A DNA stretch of 64,000 nucleotides from Roseateles depolymerans. Lineage in GTDB: Bacteria > Pseudomonadota > Gammaproteobacteria > Burkholderiales > Burkholderiaceae_C. A program made the translations under genes and the position numbers. The DNA lies in assembly GCA_003241055.1 (NCBI GenBank), contig QFOD01000002.1:239601-303600 (forward strand), in the 5' to 3' direction. The notes under the pieces were generated by a model. It made no database searches. It saw nothing but the letters and a program-made list of their open reading frames with translations, and was not told the origin of the DNA. This document shows, one piece after another, positions 1-6,447 of this stretch. Each line of letters opens with the position of its first letter. The first letter of the stretch is position 1.

Positions 1-1
1 T

Positions 2-283
2 CTTTCCGCAGAGGGCTTTCTGAAGTACGCGGAACACTACCGTGACGGCACTGCGTTTCTTCATGCTCAACTCACGATGAAGGGCCTGACCGTTCTTGGT
101 CAGGTTCCCAATTCGCTTGATAAGAAGCCAGCGCTTGCGTCCCAGATCAAGACAGCGCTTAAAGCGGGCGCCCTGAGCGCCACCACCGATGCCGCTAAGC
201 AGTTGGTTGGGCAAATTTTCACTGCTGCGATCGCGGCTGGTCCGTCACTCGGCTCTTCAATCGCGGCGGCGGTGCGGCCGTGA
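2..283 (+). CDS. 3' end of an unrecognised gene, probably an integron cassette ORF
   Basis: An open frame enters from the left edge and stops with TGA at 281-283, giving about 93 residues of a C-terminus. I do not recognise the protein. The visible part ends in an Ala/Gly-rich hydrophobic stretch (AAIAAGPSLGSSIAAAVRP) that could be one membrane helix or a small amphipathic tail. GC is about 59% by hand count, clearly below the surrounding genes. The stop codon lies one base before a 57-bp attC-like site, the usual arrangement for an integron gene cassette. An internal ATG at 77 could start a 68-residue protein, but the frame is open upstream of it, so the true start is unknown. Function cannot be inferred. 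Confidence 0.6.
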   Translation, partial: LSAEGFLKYAEHYRDGTAFLHAQLTMKGLTVLGQVPNSLDKKPALASQIKTALKAGALSATTDAAKQLVGQIFTAAIAAGPSLGSSIAAAVRP

Positions 284-284
284 T

Positions 285-341
285 GTTCAACCTTTCGCTG
301 CAGCGGACGGCTTCGCCGCCCGCTGAGCGCCAACGTTAATC
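285..341 (+). other. attC-like integron recombination site (57 bp)
   Basis: The left outer box GTTCAAC (285-291) matches the R'' consensus RYYYAAC exactly. The right outer box GTTAATC (335-341) matches GTTRRRY at six of seven positions. Between them CAGCGG and CCGCTG pair around an A/C mismatch and a CGGC-TTC-GCCG stem, and the right arm has one extra unpaired base, as expected for an extrahelical base. The layout and spacing closely resemble the short attC of the aadA1 cassette. The site begins right after the stop codon of the preceding ORF. No second cassette follows, so this would be the terminal attC of an array extending to the left. No integrase gene is in the window, so the assignment rests on the site alone. 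Confidence 0.68.
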
Positions 342-348
342 CGCAAAA

Positions 349-380
349 GCAAAGAGCCGGTCTGACGACCGGCTCTTTGC
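349..380 (+). terminator. Strong intrinsic terminator-like hairpin
   Basis: A perfect 14-bp stem (GCAAAGAGCCGGTC pairing with 367-380) closes a 4-base loop and is followed by TTTGGG. It sits 8 bases after the attC-like site and would end transcription coming through the cassette array from the left. The A-rich left foot also makes it usable in the opposite direction. Confidence 0.85.
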
Positions 381-725
381 TTTGGGTATCGGCTGTTGGC
401 TGTTCCGGTCTTCCCCCTTGGAGCCGCCGAGAAGCGCAGCCCGACAAGGCGCGTGCGCAGCACGCCTCAAGAGCTGACTCGCGACGCCTGTTTGAACGGA
501 GCGTAGCGCAGTGAGTTCGGCGCGGCCTTGTCGGGCGAGCATCGCAGGGAACCCACCCGCGCAGCGGGTGGGCGGCGGAGCAGGGGCCGCTCTTTGCCCA
601 CTTTCTGGCGGGACAGAAAGTGGGTCGCCCGCCGGGGCGAACTCCCGGCATGGGCCTCACGCAAAAAGGCAGCGCAACGAGCGAAGCTGAACCCACATCG
701 ACACGGGTGCAGCAAGACCCGCCCC
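381..725. repeat. Non-coding tract with inverted repeats, Burkholderiales intergenic-repeat type
   Basis: I see no credible gene here. Long frames on both strands have low-complexity Arg/Pro/Ala-rich translations typical of GC-rich antisense frames. The tract contains a 9-bp hairpin (552-560 with 564-572, loop GCA) and a 10-bp hairpin (CCCACTTTCT at 597-606 with 615-624). It resembles, from memory, a family of hairpin-rich sequences scattered between genes in many Burkholderiales genomes. Its copy number in this genome cannot be judged from one window. Confidence 0.5.
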
Positions 726-1274
726 TCAATACGTCCGTCCCCCCTTGAAGATCGCATGCTGCCGCCGCGTCAACTCCGTACTGCGGCTCATCGCATCAAA
801 GCTGACACTGGCATGCGCATGCATGATCGCCAGGCCCAGCGCATCGGCCGCGTCCTTGCCCGGCACGCCCGGCAGGTTCAGCAGGCGCTGCACCATCAAC
901 TGCACCTGCTCCTTCTTGGCCTGGCCGTGACCGGCGATGGCCTTCTTCATCTGCACCGCGGTGTATTCGCTGACGGCCAGATCGCACGACACCAGCGCCC
1001 CCAGCGCCGCGCCGCGGGCCTGGCCCAGCAGCAGCGTGGACTGCGGGTTCACGTTGACGAAGATGATCTCCACCGCCGCGCACTGCGGCTGGTAGCGGGC
1101 CACCACCTCGCGGATGCCGTCGTGCAGGATCTTGATGCGCGCCGGCAGGTCGCCCACCGCGACGCCGGTGGTCTTGATCGTGCCGCTGGCCACATAGGCG
1201 TGGCGCGGTCCGTCGGTGTCGATGACGCCGAAGCCCGTGGTCTGCAGGCCGGGGTCGATGCCAAGAATCCTCAT
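726..1274 (-). CDS. ruvC: Holliday junction resolvase RuvC
   Basis: A 182-residue protein that cuts Holliday junctions symmetrically together with the RuvAB branch-migration motor during recombinational repair in the cytoplasm. The start is the ATG giving MRILGIDPG; a longer upstream extension has no family similarity. The four catalytic acids are visible: D7 in GIDPG, E69, and D141 and D144 in KDAADALGLA. Length is normal for the family. In many betaproteobacteria ruvC is followed by ruvA and ruvB. Here the downstream side instead holds a non-coding tract and an integron-like cassette end, so RuvAB must be encoded elsewhere or further to the left. Confidence 0.97.
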   Translation of the reverse strand: MRILGIDPGLQTTGFGVIDTDGPRHAYVASGTIKTTGVAVGDLPARIKILHDGIREVVARYQPQCAAVEIIFVNVNPQSTLLLGQARGAALGALVSCDLAVSEYTAVQMKKAIAGHGQAKKEQVQLMVQRLLNLPGVPGKDAADALGLAIMHAHASVSFDAMSRSTELTRRQHAIFKGGRTY

Positions 1275-1512
1275 CGCAAGGACATCCTGCGGGCCGAGCG
1301 CCGGGCCGCTCCCAAGCCGGCCCGCGTTAGGCGATGTGCTGGCCGGTCGATCCGGCAAGCATCTCCGTCCCCTCGGGGGCTGAGGCCGGACACGTGGCGC
1401 CCGGTGGGCGGCACGTGCCTGCCGAAGGGCTGCGGCCCACGCCGCAGCGCGGTCTGCAAGACCGGCCGGGCTGGCCTGCGTTCAGCAAGGCCAGGATGGG
1501 CGAGGGGCTGCA
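1275..1512. other. Intergenic stretch between the CdsA-like gene and ruvC
   Basis: About 240 bases with no credible gene. It is extremely GC-rich and contains short inverted repeats such as CCCCTCGGGG near 1370, similar in style to the element between murD and mraY. A ruvC promoter should lie here, but no convincing -35/-10 pair was found. Confidence 0.4.
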
Positions 1513-2511
1513 TCACCGCGACCCCAGGGGCAATTGGAAGTACCAGCGCACCGAGTGGAAGAACACGGGCGCCGCAAAGCACAGCACCGCGATGCGATCC
1601 AGCAGGCCCACGGCGCCGGTGATGGAACTGCGGTTGCCCCAGGAGCGCATGCCGGCGTCTTTCTTCAGCGCGCGCATCACCAGGCCGCCAAAGCCGCCGG
1701 CGCCGGCAGCCAGCAGCGCCATCGCGAAGGCCTGGCCGGCCTTGAAGGGAGTGATCCAGTACAGCAGGCCGCCGGTGAGGCCGCCAGCCAGCGTGCCTAT
1801 CCACCAGGCCCGCATCGAGAAGCTGCGGCTGATGCGGCGCGCCACCGGGCGGCGGCGCATGGTGCGGCGCGCGATCTCCTGCGCGATCTGCGCGATGGAC
1901 ATCACCATCACCAGGAAGAACAGCAGGAAGGCGCCGCGCCCGGTGTAGCCGGGGAAGTCCAGCAGCAGCAGCGCCGGGGTGTGCGAGAGGCCGTAGACGC
2001 AGACCATCACGCCCCACTGGATCTTGGCGTTGCGCTCCAGGAAGCGCGTGGGATCGTCGGCCAGCGCGCTGACGATGGGCAGCACCAGGAAGCCGTAGAC
2101 CGGCAGGAACACGGTGAAGAGGTCGAAGAAGCGCGTGCCGCAGATCAGGTACTGCACCGGCAGCAGGCCGAAGAAGGCCACGATCAGCGTGCGGTGGTCG
2201 CTGCGCTGGGTGTGCAGCATGGTGATGAACTCGCGCAGCGCCAGGAAGGAGCACAGCGCGAACAGCGCGGTGGCGCCCAGCGGCCCGGAGATCCAGGCGG
2301 CCCAGAACATGCAGCCGCCTATCCAGGCGGCGCGCAGGTCGGGGCGCACCCGCTCCCAGCTCAGGCGCGAGGGGTGGCGCGGGTCTTCCAGCGGGCGGTC
2401 GCGCAGCGAGTTCAGGAACAGCGCCACCGTCAGCAGCAGCAAGAAGCCGAACAGCACGACGAAGAGCAGAGCCACCTGTTCGCTGGTGGTCAGCTGTTTG
2501 AGCCAGCCCAT
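1513..2511 (-). CDS. CdsA-like phosphatidate cytidylyltransferase family membrane protein (divergent)
   Basis: A 332-residue polytopic membrane protein of the CDP-diacylglycerol synthase superfamily, which makes CDP-diacylglycerol from phosphatidate and CTP. At least seven hydrophobic segments are visible, and the C-terminus keeps the general outline KKDAG...GAVGLLDRIAVL of the family signature. However, the conserved KD pair reads RS, the HGG segment reads AVG with two extra residues before it, and the last acid of DRxD is replaced by Ala. It starts one base after the stop of the upstream PlsC-like gene, so the two are co-transcribed, recalling the E. coli YnbB-type CdsA paralogue. It may be a specialised or inactive paralogue rather than the housekeeping CdsA. 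Confidence 0.75.
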   Translation of the reverse strand: MGWLKQLTTSEQVALLFVVLFGFLLLLTVALFLNSLRDRPLEDPRHPSRLSWERVRPDLRAAWIGGCMFWAAWISGPLGATALFALCSFLALREFITMLHTQRSDHRTLIVAFFGLLPVQYLICGTRFFDLFTVFLPVYGFLVLPIVSALADDPTRFLERNAKIQWGVMVCVYGLSHTPALLLLDFPGYTGRGAFLLFFLVMVMSIAQIAQEIARRTMRRRPVARRISRSFSMRAWWIGTLAGGLTGGLLYWITPFKAGQAFAMALLAAGAGGFGGLVMRALKKDAGMRSWGNRSSITGAVGLLDRIAVLCFAAPVFFHSVRWYFQLPLGSR

Positions 2512-2512
2512 G

Positions 2513-3163
2513 TCAGGCCTGCTCCGGGGCGCGTTCCACCCAGGTGGGGTTGGGCCGCTGGGCCATCACGGCTGCGCGGGCGCGCGCGAGGAACTCGGCC
2601 TTGGGCTCGCCCTCGCGCAGCTGGATGGGCTCGCCGAAGGTGACGGTGCACAGGATGGGCACGGGCACGACCTCGCCCTTGGGCATCACGCGCTGCACGT
2701 TGTCTATCCAGGTCGGCACGATGGGCACGTCGGGGAACTGCTGGGCCAGGTGGTAGATGCCGCTCTTGAAGGGCTGGGGGTCGCCCTTGTTGGAGCGCGT
2801 GCCCTCGGGGAAGAACACCAGCGAGTCGCCGTGGCTCAGCGCCTCGACCAGCGGCTCCAGCGGGTCCTCGTCGGGGTTGGCGCGGGTGCGGCTGACGTAG
2901 ATGGCGTTGAAGACCTCGGTGGTCAGCCAGCGCTTCAGCGCCGAGGTGGTCCAGTAGTCGCGGGCGGCGATGGCGCGCGTCTGCGCGCGCAGCTCATGCG
3001 GAAAGGCCGCCCAGATCAGCACCAGGTCGAAGTGGCTCTGATGGTTGGCGATGTAGATGCGCTGCTCCGCCAGCGGCGGGCAGCCCTTCCAGTGGCCCTG
3101 CGCGCCGGTGATCAGGCGCGCGATGAAGGCAAGCAACTGGCCGGTGAATGCGGCAGGCGTCAT
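2513..3163 (-). CDS. 1-acyl-glycerol-3-phosphate acyltransferase (PlsC family)
   Basis: A 216-residue acyltransferase expected to add an acyl chain to lysophosphatidate or a related lysolipid at the inner membrane. The catalytic NHQSHFD motif (HX4D) is at residues 40-46 and the substrate-binding FPEGTRS motif at 118-124. The N-terminus has a hydrophobic stretch that can dip into the membrane. The next gene downstream is a CdsA-like protein one base away, so the pair would form consecutive steps of a phospholipid-synthesis branch. The protein is somewhat short compared with typical PlsC (about 245). Whether this is the main PlsC or a paralogue cannot be told from one locus. Confidence 0.88.
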   Translation of the reverse strand: MTPAAFTGQLLAFIARLITGAQGHWKGCPPLAEQRIYIANHQSHFDLVLIWAAFPHELRAQTRAIAARDYWTTSALKRWLTTEVFNAIYVSRTRANPDEDPLEPLVEALSHGDSLVFFPEGTRSNKGDPQPFKSGIYHLAQQFPDVPIVPTWIDNVQRVMPKGEVVPVPILCTVTFGEPIQLREGEPKAEFLARARAAVMAQRPNPTWVERAPEQA

Positions 3164-3219
3164 GGGCGCGGATTATCGCGGGCCGGGCATGGCGCCCGGC
3201 CGCGCGCGCCGCCCGCTGA

Positions 3220-4158
3220 TCACCAGTCGTCGGAACCGCCGCCACCACCGATGTCGCCACCGCTGCCGCCGTCGTCCCAGCTGCTGCCGTTGCCGAAGTC
3301 GATGTCGCGCGAGGTGAGCTCGCGCGCGGCCGGGTCGTCCGGGGTGTCGGCAAAGCTGCCGGGGATCAGGCCGCCGGCGCTGGAGCCGCCGTCGCGCGCG
3401 GCGCTGCGGTCGTCGCGCACGCCGCCCTCATGGCCTTCGTGCAGCAGCTTCTCGGCCAGCATGCCGGCCGCCACGCCCCCCGCCGCCGCCAGGCCCACGC
3501 CCATCAGGCCGGGGCCGCTGGGCGCCGGCGCCGCCGGGCCGTAGCCGTAGGCCCCGCCGACAGGCGCGGATGCATAGCCGCCGCCGTAGGCCGGCACCGG
3601 CGCCGCGGCAGGCGCGGGGTAGACCACGGTCTGCGCCTCGCCGGCACGGCGACGCATCCAGGCCGCGGCCACGAGGATGAACACCACCGCGCCGCCCAGC
3701 ACCACCCACACCGGCACGCCGCCGGAGGCCTGCTGAACGGGCGCGGCCGGCTGCACCTGGCGCTGCACCGGCGGGGCGACAGCGCCGCCACTGCCCAGGC
3801 TGGACTGGGCGGACGCGCTCTGCGCCCGGTGCTCGCGCTCCAGCAGCTGCTCGAAGGCCTCGAAGCGCGCGGGGTCGGTGAACTTGATGGCCGGGTCCAG
3901 CGAGCGGGCCTTGCGGGCCTGCTCCAGCGCCTCGGTGAACTGGCGCTGGTGGGCCAGGATCTCGGCCAGCACATAGTGGCCCTTGGCGCTGCCGGGCTTG
4001 GCCGCGATGACCTCGCGCATCATCTGCTCGGCCGCGGGGTAATCGCCGCGCCGGGTGGCGGCCTGGACCTCGTCCACGCTGGGCAGGGCCTGGGCCACGC
4101 TCATGAACAGCGCGGCCAGCACGGCCAGGCCGGGCATCAACAGTCGGGTCAACCTCAT
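3220..4158 (-). CDS. Exported TPR-repeat membrane protein with Gly-rich tail
   Basis: A 312-residue protein of unknown function. Residues 1-24 form a signal peptide ending in AQA. Two tetratricopeptide-like helical repeats occupy about 27-95 (PAAEQMMREVIAAKP, FTEALEQARKARSLDP). A Gln/Pro/Ala linker leads to one transmembrane helix at about 148-167 followed by MRRR, so the N-terminal part should face the periplasm. The rest is low complexity, rich in Gly, Ala, Pro and Tyr, ending in a Gly/Ser/Asp tail that finishes SDDW. The chosen ATG has a GAGGAG ribosome site 6 bases upstream; longer frames have no such support. TPR modules suggest a protein-assembly role, but this is inference. Confidence 0.75.
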   Translation of the reverse strand: MRLTRLLMPGLAVLAALFMSVAQALPSVDEVQAATRRGDYPAAEQMMREVIAAKPGSAKGHYVLAEILAHQRQFTEALEQARKARSLDPAIKFTDPARFEAFEQLLEREHRAQSASAQSSLGSGGAVAPPVQRQVQPAAPVQQASGGVPVWVVLGGAVVFILVAAAWMRRRAGEAQTVVYPAPAAAPVPAYGGGYASAPVGGAYGYGPAAPAPSGPGLMGVGLAAAGGVAAGMLAEKLLHEGHEGGVRDDRSAARDGGSSAGGLIPGSFADTPDDPAARELTSRDIDFGNGSSWDDGGSGGDIGGGGGSDDW

Positions 4159-4330
4159 CGCAAAACTCCTCTCACCGTGCGCCGCAGACAACAGGCGGCG
4201 CGTTCCGAGTGTGCGCCTTTGATCTGACGCCTGCCCGTCCGGTTTCAAGACCTGACACCTTCGCGAAGCTTGCGGGCCGCCCAGCCTGGGTGAATGGCCC
4301 AGGCCGGCTCGGCCCCTGCCCAGGCCGGCC

Positions 4331-5941
4331 TCAGCCGAGCGGCAGTGCCTGCCCGCCCAGCCGGCCGATGAGGCCGGCACTGAGCCGCGCGGCCAGGCCA
4401 TAGACCGTCTGCTGCGGATTGGCCCCCAGGCTGGTCGGGAACAGCGAACCGTCGTGCACCGACAGGTTGGCCAGCTGCCAGTGCTGGCCGTCCGGGCGCA
4501 CCACACCGCGGCCGGCGTCGGCCGCCATCGTGCAGCCGCCCATCACATGCGCGCTGCCCACGGTGGCCAGGAAGGGCTTCATCGCCAGCCCGGCGATGCC
4601 GGTGCGCGCCTCGGCCAGCGTGCGCCAGGGCGCGGCCTGCTCGTGCACCGGACGCACGGCCTGGGCGCCAGCGGCGAACTGGATCTCGGCCATGCTGAGG
4701 TAGGCGCGGCGCACGCCGTCCAGCAGGTAGTCGTTGAGCGGGTAGTCCAGCACCGGGCTGCCGTCGTCGCGCAGCTGCACGCGCCCGCCGGGCGATTCGG
4801 CGTGGAAGCCGTCGCGCATCAGCGCGATGGTGAGCTGGCTGCGCGGCATCTCGCGGGCGCGTGTGGCGAGGTCGGCCCCGAGGCCGCCGCCGTTGGTCAG
4901 CGCAAAGCCGGGGTGCACCGGCGCTACCTCCAGCTTGTAGCCCACCGGGCCGTCCAGCGGACCCTGGTGCAGGAAGTGGTCCACATACACCGACAGCGGC
5001 GCCCCGGCCCAGCCGGCCACCTCGTGATCGAACAGGGCCGTGCCGCCCGCGGTGGGATGCAGGAAGGTGCGCCGCCCCAGCAGGGCGTGCGGGTCGGGTG
5101 CGCCGGAGCGCAGCAGCAGCGCGGGCGAATTGATGGCGCCGCCGGCCACCACGTAGTGCCGCGCGGTGATGGTGAGTGGCGCGCCGCTGGGCGTGCCGTC
5201 CAGCGCCACCGGCTCGGCCAGCAGGCCGCTCACCTGTCCGTCTTTCAACAGCAGCTGACGGGCGCGGGTCTGCACCAGCAGCGTGGCGCCCAGGTCCAGC
5301 GCCACCGGCAGCGTGCTGACCAGCATGGACTGCTTGGCGTTGGTGGGGCAGCCCAGGCCGCAGGAGCCGAGGTTCCAGCAGCCCTTGACGTTGCGCGCCA
5401 CCACGTGGGCGGCGATGCCCAGCTTCTCGGCCCCCCGCCGCAGCACGTCGTTGTTCTCGTTGGGCGAGGTGGCCCAGGGCGTGATGTTGAGCCGGCGCTC
5501 CACCTGCTCGAACCAGGGCGCCATGTCGGCCACGCCGAAGTCGCCCAGGCCGAAGCGTTCGCCCCAGTGGGCCAGCACCTCGGGCGGCGTGCGGAAGGCG
5601 CCGGCCCAGTTCACCGTGGTGGAGCCGCCCACGCTGCGGCCCTGCAGGATGTTGATGGCCTGGTCCCGGGTCTTGCGCCCGGCGGCCTCCTGGTAGAGCT
5701 GCGGGTAGGCATCGGCCTCGCGCTGGCGGAACTGCCGGCTGGAGCGCAGCGGGCCTTCCTCGACGATGACGATCTTCAGGCCGGCGCGGGCCAGCATCTC
5801 GGCCGTGATGCCGGCGCCGGCGCCGCTGCCGATGATGACGACGTCGCAGGCCAGCACGGCCGGCAGCGCCGCGTGCGGCCCACCGTACACCTTCCAGCCA
5901 CGGGCCAGGCCGTCGAGGATGGGGTCTTGCAGGCTGCTCAT
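4331..5941 (-). CDS. GMC-family FAD-dependent oxidoreductase
   Basis: A 536-residue flavoprotein of the glucose-methanol-choline oxidoreductase family, which oxidises alcohols. The FAD-binding GSGAGAG motif is at residues 38-44 and is followed by an acidic strand end (IVIVEEG). The FAD-attachment region GGSTTVNW and a C-terminal GSAHVMGGC segment carrying the active-site His are present. A Cys-rich segment (CWNLGSCGLGCP) resembles long-chain alcohol oxidases. It is the last gene of a three-gene unit: the preceding Tat-type small protein ends in TGATGA, overlapping this ATG by one base. The substrate is unknown; the adjoining aldehyde dehydrogenase suggests alcohol to aldehyde to acid oxidation. 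Confidence 0.87.
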   Translation of the reverse strand: MSSLQDPILDGLARGWKVYGGPHAALPAVLACDVVIIGSGAGAGITAEMLARAGLKIVIVEEGPLRSSRQFRQREADAYPQLYQEAAGRKTRDQAINILQGRSVGGSTTVNWAGAFRTPPEVLAHWGERFGLGDFGVADMAPWFEQVERRLNITPWATSPNENNDVLRRGAEKLGIAAHVVARNVKGCWNLGSCGLGCPTNAKQSMLVSTLPVALDLGATLLVQTRARQLLLKDGQVSGLLAEPVALDGTPSGAPLTITARHYVVAGGAINSPALLLRSGAPDPHALLGRRTFLHPTAGGTALFDHEVAGWAGAPLSVYVDHFLHQGPLDGPVGYKLEVAPVHPGFALTNGGGLGADLATRAREMPRSQLTIALMRDGFHAESPGGRVQLRDDGSPVLDYPLNDYLLDGVRRAYLSMAEIQFAAGAQAVRPVHEQAAPWRTLAEARTGIAGLAMKPFLATVGSAHVMGGCTMAADAGRGVVRPDGQHWQLANLSVHDGSLFPTSLGANPQQTVYGLAARLSAGLIGRLGGQALPLG

Positions 5942-6447
5942 CAGATCTCCCGAGGGCCGGGGTAGCCGGCCAGGCGCCAGTTCTCGGGCGCGGTGAAGAA
6001 GGCGATCGCATGCAGGTCGCGCAGCGCGTGGTAGACCTGCTGACGCAGCCCGGTCGTGCTCAGGCGCTGCGCCTCCAGGCAGGCCAGCAGCTCGGCCGCG
6101 GCGGCCTCGGGCCAGTCGCTGCGCAGGCCCAGCAGCGCCCAGCGCCCCGGTGCGGTGGCCAGCAGGCCCAGCGCCTGCGACAGCTCGGCGCGCAAGGGCG
6201 CCGGCAGCGCCGCGACGGCCTCGTCCACGCGCTGCAACTGCGCCTGCAGGGCCTGCGCACGGGCGGGCTCCTCGCCCGGCAGCAGGCCGGCCAGCACCAC
6301 CTCGGCCACACGGCCCATCAGCAGGCGCGACGCGGGCGTCAGGCGCGCGCCGGCCAGGCCAGGGCGGAAGAGCGCCACTCCGGCACCGGCCACCCCCACC
6401 AGCACGGCGGCCCCCAGGCCCAGTTGAAGCAGTCGGCGGCGCTGCAT
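5941..6447 (-). CDS. Small Tat-signal-like protein, probable partner subunit of the GMC oxidoreductase
   Basis: A 168-residue protein starting MQRRRLLQLGLGAAVLVGVAG, an Arg-rich start followed by a hydrophobic stretch that looks like a twin-arginine signal or membrane anchor. The remainder is helical and Ala/Leu-rich with a conserved-looking end (HAIAFFTAPENWRLAGYPGPREI). Small Tat proteins of this kind often accompany GMC dehydrogenases and may help carry the flavoprotein to the periplasm, as in the gluconate 2-dehydrogenase subunit 3 group. It overlaps its upstream aldehyde dehydrogenase and downstream GMC neighbours by one base each, so the three are translationally coupled. The partner role is inferred from context. 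Confidence 0.7.
   Translation of the reverse strand: MQRRRLLQLGLGAAVLVGVAGAGVALFRPGLAGARLTPASRLLMGRVAEVVLAGLLPGEEPARAQALQAQLQRVDEAVAALPAPLRAELSQALGLLATAPGRWALLGLRSDWPEAAAAELLACLEAQRLSTTGLRQQVYHALRDLHAIAFFTAPENWRLAGYPGPREI

Noticed and set aside
528..1622. Long plus-strand frame covering ruvC and its flanks
   Set aside because: Its translation is Arg/Ala/His-rich low complexity and it lies antisense to the well-supported ruvC gene; it is a GC-bias artefact.
4297..4329. Direct repeat GCCCAGGCCGGC twice downstream of the GMC gene
   Set aside because: Short and made of bases over-represented in this genome; chance occurrence cannot be excluded and no function is suggested.
4159..4506. N-terminal extension of the TPR membrane protein
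   Set aside because: The extension shows no family similarity, while the internal ATG has a GAGGAG site and begins a proper signal peptide.
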